From assembly GCA_965238125.1 (NCBI GenBank), contig OZ250179.1:6200001-6264000 (forward strand): DNA of 64,000 nucleotides, in the 5' to 3' direction. A program made the position numbers and the translations under genes. The stretch is from UBA6623 sp965238125. GTDB lineage: Bacteria > Acidobacteriota > Terriglobia > Bryobacterales > UBA6623. Positions 46,286-54,973 of the stretch are shown in pieces (the first letter of the stretch is position 1; every line of letters starts with the position of its first letter). Below the pieces are notes generated by a model. That model did not search any database. It was not told where the DNA came from and was given only the letters and a program-made list of their open reading frames with translations.

Positions 46286-46500
46286 GATGAAATGAGGAGG
46301 CTCGTCATCGGGAGTGAGCTAAACTCCCCACACGGGTTTCGCCGCTTTGGGCGGCGAGCCAGGGATTTTCAGATAGAAAAGGAAGGATGACGAGCCATGA
46401 AGAACAACAGCAAAACTTTGAAACCCCTGTCGAAAGCCACGAGAACCGAACAAGGCCGCCTCGATGCGTGAGGAATCTGCTTGACGAGCCTCCGGTAACG
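46286..46500 (+). mobile_element. Internally deleted IS110/IS1111-like relic (MITE-like)
   Basis: GGAGGCTCGTCA at 46296-46307 and TGACGAGCCTCC at 46482-46493 are exact inverted repeats placed like the subterminal repeats of the full elements. The left flank ...ACACAGATGAAATGAGG also resembles the full element's left junction. Between them lies a short leader, a strong ribosome-binding site and the first codons of a transposase. The element is a relative, not a copy, of the three 1724-bp elements: sequence is diverged but the layout is the same. Confidence 0.6.
46397..46471 (+). pseudogene. Transposase start fragment of the IS110-type relic
   Basis: ATG at 46397 gives MKNNSKTLKPLSKATRTEQG and four more codons to TGA. 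The opening parallels MKKNSKQQTDKNQ of the intact transposases. GATGACGAGCC at 46386-46396, directly before the ATG, is the exact reverse complement of GGCTCGTCATC at 46299-46309. Confidence 0.6.
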
Positions 46501-46700
46501 GTTTCCAGGACCAGCGGAATGGAGGGCGGGCCGGCACGGTAGCGCCCGATTCCGGCTCTTCGACAGCTGCATCGCGTGAGATACAAATTCGCGGCAAGGG
46601 AACAGGTTAGGGTCCGATCGAGTTCTTGGACACTACGGGGTTACGATCGTCTTAGGCGCCGTTGTTTCTCAGGCGTTGCACGCGCCCTTGCCGCGCGGCC

Positions 46701-48209
46701 CTACGGTTGTTTTCGACCGGCGAGGCGCGCCTTCTCGTACTGGCCGATGTGCTGCGGTCTGGGTCCTTCTGTTGAAATGCCTTCCGCGGCCATGACACCC
46801 TGAAGCGCTTCGATTGTCGCGGGCCCGGGTTTGAAATTTCCCGGCCGGTAGCCCTCGGCAATAAACAGCGGCGTCCATCCGTGCTTGTTTCGCTGTCTCC
46901 AGATTTCGGAGTCGGCCTGCTTTTCGGCAAGCAACTGAACAACCGTCGGGAAGCTTCCATATGCCGCGCCGTGCATGACGGTCTCGCCATGGTCGTCCAC
47001 TGCATTGATGCCCGCGCCAAGTTCAAGGAGCAACTTCGTGGCTGCCAGCGCCTCTTCCTCTGTTCCCGCTTCTTCGAGTGGAGCCGTCGTGCCGAGTCCG
47101 GCCGCCACCATGAGGGGAGTGGTGCCTTCCACATTTGGCAGGAACGGGTCCGCCCCCAACTCGAGGAGCAGCTTCATCAGGGGTACGTCCGCTCTGTCGG
47201 CGGCAAAGAGGAAGGGCGTAGCGCCTCTCACATTTATTTTTGGAGCATGGGACCTGCCGTTCTCTAACCGCGCGTTGACCTCGGCGCCCATGGCCACGAG
47301 CGTTCGAACGAACTGCAGGCTCGACAGGTTTCCCGACCCTTCAGGGGCCGGATCGCTCCCGAAGTCACTGACTTCTGGTTTCCGCACCCAAGTAATGCTG
47401 TGGAGCGGTGTGAAACCGGCACGCGCATCATTTGGATCGGCTCCGGCTTCGAGCAGAGCGACCGCTAGCTCGAAGTGGCCGTTTTCGATCGCCATCAACA
47501 GGGGACTGATGCCGCCCCTGGCGAAGGTATACATCGGGCGCCCCTTGCGATGAAGCGCCTTATTCACGTCAATGCCGGCCCTTAGGAGCGAACGCACCAC
47601 ATCCGTACGGCCCTCGCGCACCGCGAAAAACATCGGGTTGAACCCGGAGTCGAGCGTCAAACCGAAATCGGTGCCGGCGTCGATCAGGGCTTCGACGACC
47701 GGGGCGTGCCCTTCGGCGGAGGCCCACATGAGGGCCGATTGACCGTTCCGCTCCAGCGCGTTGGGATCGGCGCCATGGGCGAGCAAGGCTTCCACGGCTT
47801 CGAGGCTTCCCGTGCGCGCCGCGGTCATCAGGACCGTCTCGCCTCCGGGACGCGCGGCGTTGGCGCCGGCCCCGGCGTCCAGCAGGAGTTTCACCAGAGC
47901 GGCGTTTCGGTTGCTACAGGCGAGAGAGAGCGGGGGCACGCCGTAAGCGTTCTCCGCATTCACATCGGCGCCGAATCGTACGAGCAACTCCGCTGTATCC
48001 GTGTGGTCGTGGTACGCCGCCCAATGCAGCGCCGTCGTGCCATCAGCCTGCGCGGAGTTGACGTCCGCCCCGGCATCGAGCAGGGAGCGAACGGTCGCGC
48101 CATCGCCGTTCTCCGCCGCGTCGGCGAGACGGGGTTGAGGGGCGGCCGCAACTGCGGTAGCGACGCCAACCAACAGAGCAGAAAGTCCAGCGATTCGTCC
48201 CCAGTTCAT
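46701..48209 (-). CDS. Secreted ankyrin-repeat protein
   Basis: A 502-residue protein with signal peptide MNWGRIAGLSALLVGVATAVAAAP. About ten to eleven ankyrin repeats follow, for example DGTTALHWAAYHDHTDTAEL, GETVLMTAARTGSLEAVEAL, GQSALMWASAEGHAPVVEAL, GISPLLMAIENGHFELAVAL and GETVMHGAAYGSFPTVVQL. The C-terminal 50 residues (FKPGPATIEALQGVM...) lie outside the repeats. Secreted ankyrin proteins of this kind commonly accompany DUF1592/DUF1552 genes, which here lie upstream on the same strand (50174-53915), so they probably form one functional set of unknown purpose. Confidence 0.92.
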   Translation of the reverse strand: MNWGRIAGLSALLVGVATAVAAAPQPRLADAAENGDGATVRSLLDAGADVNSAQADGTTALHWAAYHDHTDTAELLVRFGADVNAENAYGVPPLSLACSNRNAALVKLLLDAGAGANAARPGGETVLMTAARTGSLEAVEALLAHGADPNALERNGQSALMWASAEGHAPVVEALIDAGTDFGLTLDSGFNPMFFAVREGRTDVVRSLLRAGIDVNKALHRKGRPMYTFARGGISPLLMAIENGHFELAVALLEAGADPNDARAGFTPLHSITWVRKPEVSDFGSDPAPEGSGNLSSLQFVRTLVAMGAEVNARLENGRSHAPKINVRGATPFLFAADRADVPLMKLLLELGADPFLPNVEGTTPLMVAAGLGTTAPLEEAGTEEEALAATKLLLELGAGINAVDDHGETVMHGAAYGSFPTVVQLLAEKQADSEIWRQRNKHGWTPLFIAEGYRPGNFKPGPATIEALQGVMAAEGISTEGPRPQHIGQYEKARLAGRKQP

Positions 48210-48272
48210 GTCCGCATCCCCGCGGGTCTATCGATCAAAAAACCAGTACGAAATCGGCCTCGGCGCCCCGTG

Positions 48273-48584
48273 TTACGCCTTGGCCTTGAGTTCGGCAATG
48301 ATGGGCGCCAACGCTGCGTCGAGGTCCGTTAACGGCTCGAAAGTGATCCGGCAGATATGGCCGTAGTTATTTGCATGGAAGAGCTGATACTGCTCGAATG
48401 CCTTTGGGTCGTCGACTTCGATCAATGCGTAGCCTCCCGAGGCTGTGCCATACCCGTGGATGTGCCTCACGCCGCTTTCTACTCCGCCCCAATTGCCGGT
48501 CTTGGCCATGGCCTCATTCGCAATGCCCCACGCCTCGTTAAACGCCGACTTGTCGATCGCTCCCCGGTATTCAAAGTGTTGCAT
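48273..48584 (-). CDS. Small conserved-type protein, probably 5'-truncated by IS insertion
   Basis: A 103-residue frame, MQHFEYRGAIDKSAFNEAWG to LDAALAPIIAELKAKA. YALIEVDDPKAFEQYQLFHA and NNYGHICRITFEPLTDLD suggest a DUF3303-like or dimeric alpha/beta barrel fold. The ATG lies only ten bases from the end of the deleted IS1380 copy and has no ribosome-binding site (TCTTTATG), so the original start was probably further upstream and has been cut off. It is 63 bases upstream of the ankyrin gene on the same strand. Expression may now depend on a transposon promoter. Confidence 0.6.
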   Translation of the reverse strand: MQHFEYRGAIDKSAFNEAWGIANEAMAKTGNWGGVESGVRHIHGYGTASGGYALIEVDDPKAFEQYQLFHANNYGHICRITFEPLTDLDAALAPIIAELKAKA

Positions 48585-48594
48585 AAAGACTTGG

Positions 48595-50011
48595 CCCGCA
48601 TTTTCAATTTGGTGTTTGACATCCCGACCTTCCAGCGGCCTTGAGCGTCCTTATTCATAGGGGCTAGAGCCCGATGAGGATGCCAGGGAGGCCAACACCC
48701 AATGGGTGAAAAACAAACCAAGCCATTCCAGCTAAGTTTCAACGGCTTGTTGAAAGTCGATTTCCAGGGATCGCACGTCACCTCCGACGGTGGCCTGATT
48801 TTGGTTCGCGAACTGGACGAACGGCTCGGTCTCGGAGAACTGATTGACGAGCATCTCAGCGACTCCCGGCAAGGCACAAACAAGCAGTTCACGCTCGCTG
48901 ATCTGTTGCGGCAGTCGGTCTACAGCCGCTTGGCGGGCTACGAGGACCTCAACGACGCCGAGCGGGTTTCGATCGATCCGACGTTTCGGCTGATCGGTTC
49001 GCAGAAGATCTGGGATCGCGGTGCGGCCTTGACCTCGACGCTGCATGGCTTCGAGACGGAGATGCTGGCGAGCGAAGAGAACCTGCTGGGGCTGATGGCG
49101 CTGAACCGAGAGCTGGTCGGGCAAGCGACTGACGTTCCGCGCCGCCGCCGCCTTCGCCAAGCCGGAGATCTACGAGGCGTTGGAGGATCGCGGAGTGGAC
49201 TACGTCATTCGCATCCCGGCCAACAAGAAGCTGGAGTGGGAGATCGCCGACATCTTGTTTCGGCCGCCGGGAAGGCCCTCCCGGAAGCCCTTGGTGCGTT
49301 ACAAGAATTTTCGCTATCAGGCGGAGAGTTGGTCGCAGGCGAGGCGGATCGTCGCCAAGGTCGAGCATCACCAGGGCGAGCTGTTCCCGCGGGTCGGATT
49401 CATCGTGACGAGCATGAGCTTGCCAAGCCGCTCGGTGGTGCGCTTCTACAACAAGCGCGGCACGGCGGAGCAGTGGATCAAGGAAGGCAAACAGGCCACG
49501 CATTGGACAAGGCTGTCGTGCCATCGGTTCCGGGCGAACGAGGTACGGCTACAACTGAGCGTGCCGGCCTACAACCTGGGCAACTTGTGGCGGCGGCTCG
49601 GACTGCCGAACAGGATCAAGAGTTGGTCGCTGACGAGCTTGCAACACAGGTTGATGAAGACCGGCGGTCGGCTGGTCAAGCACGCGCGGTATTACTGGCT
49701 GCTGCCGGCCGAAGGGCATTTGAACCGCAGGCTGTTCGGCGACATGCTGCACAGGATCTGGGCGCTGCCGCTGCCAAGCGGGTAGCGTTGACCGGGCGAG
49801 GATCAACAGTTTTCGGCTCCAAAAGGTTTCGCAAGGAGCAGTGTCGGCCGGAGCGCCGTTCAGCCCGCTCAAGCAACGTCTGTGAGCGGATGGACGAGCC
49901 CTGGCGCCTACCGGCGGAGGTGATGTGCAGGGTTCAGCGCGAAAAGACGTGGTATTCGGGGCAGCGCGGGTGTATACTTTCACCGTGCCAGGGCCAAAAT
50001 GGAAATCCTGG
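48595..50011 (+). mobile_element. IS1380 family element, internally deleted copy
   Basis: A 1417-bp copy with the same ends as the element at 36678 (CCCGCATTTTCAATTTG and CAAAATGGAAATCCTGG) and a five-base duplication CTTGG at 48590-48594 and 50012-50016. About 250 bases are missing from the middle of the transposase gene. It is diverged from the complete copy at many positions, so it is not simply a recent deletion derivative of that copy. It separates the DUF1552 gene from the small-protein and ankyrin genes. Confidence 0.9.
48702..49785 (+). pseudogene. IS1380 transposase, broken by internal deletion and frameshift
   Basis: The 5' part (from 48702, MGEKQTKPFQLSFNGLLKVD) reads to NRELVGQA near 49124, then jumps to sequence matching VTFRADAAFAKPEIYEAMEE of the intact copy, in another frame. 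That frame runs from about 49130 through MEDRGVDYVIRIPANKKLEW to the normal end at 49785. The deletion removes the first catalytic Asp region and shifts the frame, so the enzyme cannot be made; ends and duplication remain usable in trans. Confidence 0.88.
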
Positions 50012-50173
50012 CTTGGCCCATTGAGATTCCTCCTAGCAGACGTGGCTAAGGGCCGACGCCGTTAGCCACAATTTCCTTCTTGACTGTCATCGATCCGATA
50101 GCATAGCTGATCCCCCGGCCGCTTCGCATCTCCGCGGGTCTCACGGGTCTCGCAGGCGATTCGCGGCTCCCCG

Positions 50174-51517
50174 CTACACCGGCACCAAGTCGAAAAGGTC
50201 CTCAACCTTGCCATTGCTATCGGCAAACGAATCCATGTAAACGCCCACTCGATCGAGCAACGTCAAGTGGAGATTTGCTAGGGGCGTCCCTTTTTCGTAT
50301 GTGACATGCCGCCCGCCCTTCAGTCCGCACGCGGCGCCGCCGGCGACCAGAATAGGAAGGTTCTTATGATCATGGGTGCTGGAATTGCCCATACCGCTTC
50401 CGTAGAGGTACACCGAGTGGTCGAGCAGAGAGCCCGCGCCGTCCGGAGTGGATCGTAGTTTTGCGAGAAACTCCGCAAACAACGAAACGTGAAACTCGTT
50501 GATCTTCGCTATCTTGGCGACTTTTTCCGGATCGTTACCGTGATGAGAAAGAGGATGGTGCGGATCCGGCACGCCGATTTCGGGATAGGTGCGGCCACTG
50601 AGCTCACGGGCAAGCTGGAAGGTGATGACCCTCGTGATATCGCCCTGGAACGCCAACAATTGCAAGTCAAACATGAGCCTTGCATGGTCGGCGTACGCGG
50701 CGGGGACGCCCGTCGGGCGATCCAGATCGGGCAACGGATTGTCGACCGTCGTTGCTTCGGCTCGTTGGATCCGGCGCTCGACCTCGCGGATGCTGCTGAG
50801 ATAGTTATCCACGCGGACGCGGTCGGCCGTCCCCAGCTTCCTCTTGAGTTCCGCCATGTCTTCGCTGACCCAGTCAAGCAGGCTCGCCCGTTCCCTGAGG
50901 GCCGCGCGTCTCTCGTCAACGCTCCCGCCCTCGCCAAAGAGGCGCTCGAACACCACGCGCGGATGCGCCTCGGAAGGAAGCGGCGTCGTGGGCGAAGACC
51001 AGGAGAGGTTGTTCTGATAGACGCAGGCGTATCCGTTATTGCACTGACCCACGGTCTGGAGCAGGTCCATCGCCAGCTCGAGCGAGGGCAACTGCGTGTC
51101 CTTGCCTAATTGCCTTGCCGCGTGCTGGTCGATCGTGGTGCCCAGGTAATAGTCCGAGCTTTCCGTATGTTTCGCGGAGGCAGCGCTCAAAAAGGCCGCG
51201 TTTGAAGTGGAATGGGTGCCCGGATACGCGTTTTGTAGTTCGAAGTTGGTGAAGACCGTGAGGTGATCTTTCACCGGCTCGAGCGGCTTGAGAATCGGGG
51301 ACAGCTCGCCGAGTTCCGGCGCGTCTTTCGGCGTCCAGCGAGAATGGTCGCACCCCATCGGTATGAACACGAAGCCGAGCCGGGGCACGGGTTTGGCCGG
51401 AGTCTTATCCAGGGCGGTTGCCGCGGGTACCATCGCGTCAAGCAGGGGCAGGGCCAAGCTGACCTGCATGCCCCTCAGGAACGTGCGCTGCGGCAGCGCC
51501 TTCTTCGTGATGATCAT
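50174..51517 (-). CDS. DUF1552 domain protein
   Basis: A 447-residue protein. The N-terminus MIITKKALPQRTFLRGMQVSL resembles a Tat-type signal (RTFLRG) but with one arginine. DUF1552 features: FVFIPMGCDHSRWTPKD, TNFELQNAYPGTHSTSNAAF, TIDQHAARQLG, LSWSSPTTPLPSEAHPRVVF, VYLYGSGMGNSSTHDHKNL and LPILVAGGAACGLKGGRHV. The fold is thought to be related to alkaline-phosphatase/sulfatase-like DUF1501 proteins, and its role is unknown. The start overlaps the DUF1592 gene stop by four bases (ATGA), the standard pairing seen in Acidobacteria, Planctomycetes and Myxococcota. Confidence 0.93.
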   Translation of the reverse strand: MIITKKALPQRTFLRGMQVSLALPLLDAMVPAATALDKTPAKPVPRLGFVFIPMGCDHSRWTPKDAPELGELSPILKPLEPVKDHLTVFTNFELQNAYPGTHSTSNAAFLSAASAKHTESSDYYLGTTIDQHAARQLGKDTQLPSLELAMDLLQTVGQCNNGYACVYQNNLSWSSPTTPLPSEAHPRVVFERLFGEGGSVDERRAALRERASLLDWVSEDMAELKRKLGTADRVRVDNYLSSIREVERRIQRAEATTVDNPLPDLDRPTGVPAAYADHARLMFDLQLLAFQGDITRVITFQLARELSGRTYPEIGVPDPHHPLSHHGNDPEKVAKIAKINEFHVSLFAEFLAKLRSTPDGAGSLLDHSVYLYGSGMGNSSTHDHKNLPILVAGGAACGLKGGRHVTYEKGTPLANLHLTLLDRVGVYMDSFADSNGKVEDLFDLVPV

Positions 51518-53915
51518 GTCGAGTTGTTCCTCATTTGAAACGGTACGCTCTCTACGATACCCAACACCAGCGCGGAGAAGCGGTATCCATTCCGCTCGGC
51601 CTCGCGGAGAATCTTGCGAATGGCGGGAGCGTCATAGTAACCGACCCCGCGTCCCAGCGCGAACGTAAGCAACTTTTCGGTCATCGTTCGGACGAACAGC
51701 TCCGGACGCTCCAACAGCCCTTCTTCGAGGCCGTCCACCCCGTTGTCAAATTTGTCGCCGCCGGGCAGGCTTCCTGAAACGTCCACGGGTACGCCGTCCT
51801 CATAGTCGCGCCAGCGTCCCAGGGCGTCAAAGTTCTCGAGCGCGAACCCAACGGGGTCAATCGTCTTGTGACAGCTTGCGCACGCCGGGTTGTCGCGATG
51901 AGCGCTCAGCCTTTCGCGCATCGGGAGGGAGGCGGACACCGAATTGTCGAGCGCGGGGACGTTCGGGGGAGGAGAGGGCGGCGGCGCGCCGAAAATGTTT
52001 TCCAGAACCCACGTCCCGCGGATGACCGGGGAAGTGCGTGTGGCGTAGGAGGTGACGGTCAAGATGCTGCCGTGCCGCAGCAATCCGCCGCACTTGCTGT
52101 TTTTGTCAAGCGAAACACGCCGGAAGCGCGTCCCATACACATTCGGAATCCGGTAGTGCTTCGCCAATCGCTCGTTGAGGAACGTGTAGTCCGCCTTAAT
52201 CAGGTCGAGCACGCTGCGATCTTCCCGCAGTATGGTCTCCAGAAATAGCTCTGTTTCCTTACGGAACGCCTGACGAAGATTGTCATCGAAGTCCGGGAAG
52301 AGACGGTTATCCGGGCTGAAAGATTCCAATTTCCGCAGGTGCAGCCATTGTCCGGCAAAGTTGGTCGCAAGATTGGAAGAGCGAGGGTCCGCGAGCATTC
52401 GGCGGGCCTGTCTCTCCAGGCCCCCCGGCCGGCTGAGTTCGCCCCGGCCGGCCGCATCGAGCAACTCGTCATCGGGAATGCTGCTCCACAGGACAAACGA
52501 TAGGCGAGACGCCAACTCGATGTCGCTGACTCGGTAGGCGTCCCCCGGCGTCACGTCGTCCGGGGCCGGCTCGGCGCGGAACAGGAATTTCGGGCTGACC
52601 AGAACGCCGGTCAAGCCTTCTCGATACCCGCGTCGAAATTCGCCTTCGCGCACCCTGCCCGATAGGAGGCCATGGGTCTGATCAAATCCGCGTCGGAGAC
52701 CGGCCTGCGGTAAGCGCGCCGCGCGAGCGTGGATAGAATTTCCTTCGCGCACTTCTCTTCTTCGCCAGGCGTGGCCGGCCGGCAAACAAACAGCCGGCGT
52801 CGGCTTGGCGTATCGCCGGCTCCCTTGGCCGCATGCGGCCCCGTAATGGAAACCTGATAAACGGCGGGCGCCGTACGCGGGTGGCGATGCATGTTGAAGC
52901 GCGATTGGGTCGGCTGCCGCATCGTTTCCAGCAGCGACGATTGAATCTTCGAAAACGTCACGCCGAGGTCGTGCGGACCGGCCGGCACGCGCAAACGGAC
53001 CCTCAAATGGTTGTCTACCAACGACGTGTCGAAACGATCGGTGGGCGGCGCCACGGTGAACGTCTCAACCGGCTTCCGGTCGAGCAGCAAGTAGACGTCA
53101 TGCGGTTCCCTCAGTCCCTCTACTTCTTCGTTGCGGTTGCGCGAAAGCCAGATCCGGATGTCATACTCTCCGTCTTGCGCAAACGTGTAGGGGATCAAAA
53201 GCCCCCCGCGGGTTCCAATCGGGAGACCCGGCACGTGCCGCTCTTGCGTGACATCCGGCTTTACGCGAATGATGTCGCTCCGCGGCGGCGTCCGGGCGCC
53301 GCCGATTGCCAGACGACTAATCTTCCGCGCGGCGGAAATGTATCGGTCCAGAAGAGCAGGAGAGAGATCGCCTACGTTGACGTTGTCGAATCCATGACCG
53401 CTCTCATCGTGAGGCAGGAGCGACGTGGCGTCGATCTCGAGAGAGAGCAGATCCCGAATCGCGTTCTGATACTCGGTACGATTGAGACGCCGCAACGTCT
53501 CGGTACGGCCCGGATTCGGATTCGCCGTCGCTGCCTCGTCAAGCGACGTTTCCAGCCAAGAGAGCAAAGAGCTACGGGATTCAATGGAAGGCCGCGGCAT
53601 TTCCGCGGGCGGCATGACGCCCGTGCGAAGCTTGTGTACGACCTTTTCCCACACCTCGGCGTCTTGACCGACGTTTCGGACGTCGGCCAAATCAAGTCTC
53701 AGGCCCGCTGTCTTCAGCTCTTCGCCGTGGCAGGTGACACAGTAGCGATCAAGCGACTGACGGTGGGTCGAAGCGGCTGGCGACGCACCGGTTGACGGGG
53801 GTGATGGAACCTCCTGAGCCGAGCTTTCGGTAGCCCAAAATAGCAGGCAGACGGTGATCAGCAATCCCGCCTTGGAGTGAGCGCCGGCACGGTTCGCTAC
53901 GGCATGATTCCACAC
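51514..53915 (-). pseudogene. DUF1592/DUF1588/DUF1587 c-type cytochrome-like protein, broken by a one-base frameshift
   Basis: Two frames join to about 800 residues. The first (53915 to 52611) has a signal peptide, a cytochrome-like DRYCVTCHGEELKTAGLRLD, DUF1587 (LRRLNRTEYQNAIRDLL), a carbohydrate-binding-like region and ARRAYRRPVSDADL. It ends early after FDAGIEKA. The second continues LTGVLVSPKFLFRAEPAPDD with DUF1592 (ASRLSFVLWSSIPDDELL), DUF1588 (NPACASCHKTIDPVGFALEN, CxxCH) and DUF1585. Adding one C near 52614-52616 (GGCTTG to GGCCTTG) restores one protein. It may be a mutation or a homopolymer error. It is upstream of and coupled to DUF1552. Confidence 0.9.
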
Positions 53916-54463
53916 GGACGAATTCTCTGATTCGGTTCCCGATGATTACTGTAACTTACCGCCAAACGTTTCGACAAGGAGCTGTCAAGTTGACGACCGG
54001 CCTGGATTCAACGAGCCCCGCGCACGGGCTCGCACCAACGACGGCTGATCGGCGCCCGCGGGCCGCGATACTGACCGCCCAGGAAGGCCAACCGCCATGG
54101 GCGAGGCAGGCATTGTCAAGTTAACGGTGGTCAGTGACAATTGACCGATGGAATCCCTGTATCGACGTCACCGCTTTCCACCCGAGATCATCAGCCACGG
54201 AAATGTATTGGAATGGCAGAGCGTCGCCCATACATGTTACACGGATGGGTGAGCCGGTGGTGAAAGAAGCTCGAGTCCGGGCGGCGGGAGCGTTCAAAGT
54301 GCCTGGAAGGAAGATTGGGTGCGTCGGACCTGATTGTCAAGCACTATGGCCCGTGTGAAAAATGTACTGGAAGGGTTTGAGCGCGGAAGATTCCCGGCCG
54401 GAAATTGTATGATATGCGCAGACCTCGGAAGCGAGTTCCGACGCCGGGCGAGGGAAGGGGAAC
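53916..54463. other. Intergenic region with an IS6-like transposase remnant
   Basis: About 550 bases between the divergent DUF1592 and CoxS-like genes. Apart from the remnant at 54148-54252, the interval holds two similar short stretches (GCTGTCAAGTTGACGACCGG near 53982 and CATTGTCAAGTTAACGGTGG near 54112) and no further recognisable gene. Confidence 0.45.
54148..54252 (+). pseudogene. N-terminal remnant of an IS6-type transposase
   Basis: ATG 54148 gives MESLYRRHRFPPEIISHG, which matches the conserved opening of IS6/IS240 transposases (a basic stretch then R-F-P-P-E-I-I). After that residue the frame departs from the family (NVLEWQSVAHTCYTDG) and stops. Only about 18 codons of the original gene remain, so this is a decayed fragment. 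Confidence 0.5.
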
Positions 54464-54973
54464 TTGGCCTCTACGATTCGACTCAAAGTCAACGGTGAAG
54501 AGAGATCGGTAGAGACCGATCCCCACCGGCCTCTGCTTGAGGTCCTCCGCGAAGATCTTCAACTTACCGGGACGAAGTACGGCTGCGGCGAAGGCCAATG
54601 CCGTGCTTGTACGGTCTTGCTCGACGGCCGCCCGGTAACCTCTTGTCTGACACCGGCGGCCGCCGCGGAAGGCAAGCAAATCGTCACCATTGAGGGACTC
54701 GCCGCGAGGGACGGGCTACACCCCATCCAGCAGGCCTTCCTCGACGCCGGCGCGATGCAGTGCGGGTATTGCGTACCGGGCATGATCCTCACGGCGGTGG
54801 CGCTGGTCGAACAGAACCCAAACCCAAGCGATCGAGAAACCGAAGAGGCGCTCAACGGTAACCTCTGCCGCTGTTGCGGCTATCGGAACATCGTAGCGGC
54901 TGTCCGTCTGGCCGCTGAGAGAGGCCGGCCTGCCGGGGGGACGGAGACGAAACGGAATGCCGACGCGATTTGA
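54464..54973 (+). CDS. 2Fe-2S subunit of a xanthine dehydrogenase/CO dehydrogenase-type molybdenum hydroxylase
   Basis: A 169-residue protein. TTG 54464 is preceded by AGGGAAGGGG. The plant-type ferredoxin domain has YGCGEGQCRACTVLLDGRPV (C-x4-C-x2-C) with the fourth Cys in VTSCLTP. The helical second 2Fe-2S domain has MQCGYCVPGMILTA and NGNLCRCCGYRNIV (CxxC...CxC; the last Cys pair is CRCCG). It passes electrons from the molybdenum centre to an acceptor. It overlaps by 17 bases the next gene, whose N-terminal part is the matching molybdopterin subunit start. No FAD subunit is present. Confidence 0.93.
   Translation: MASTIRLKVNGEERSVETDPHRPLLEVLREDLQLTGTKYGCGEGQCRACTVLLDGRPVTSCLTPAAAAEGKQIVTIEGLAARDGLHPIQQAFLDAGAMQCGYCVPGMILTAVALVEQNPNPSDRETEEALNGNLCRCCGYRNIVAAVRLAAERGRPAGGTETKRNADAI

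Larger units (their letters stand above)
46249..46700. other. Intergenic region with an IS110-type relic
   Basis: The left half is the relic described at 46286-46500. The remaining 200 bases before the ankyrin gene stop hold no recognisable gene. Confidence 0.5.
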
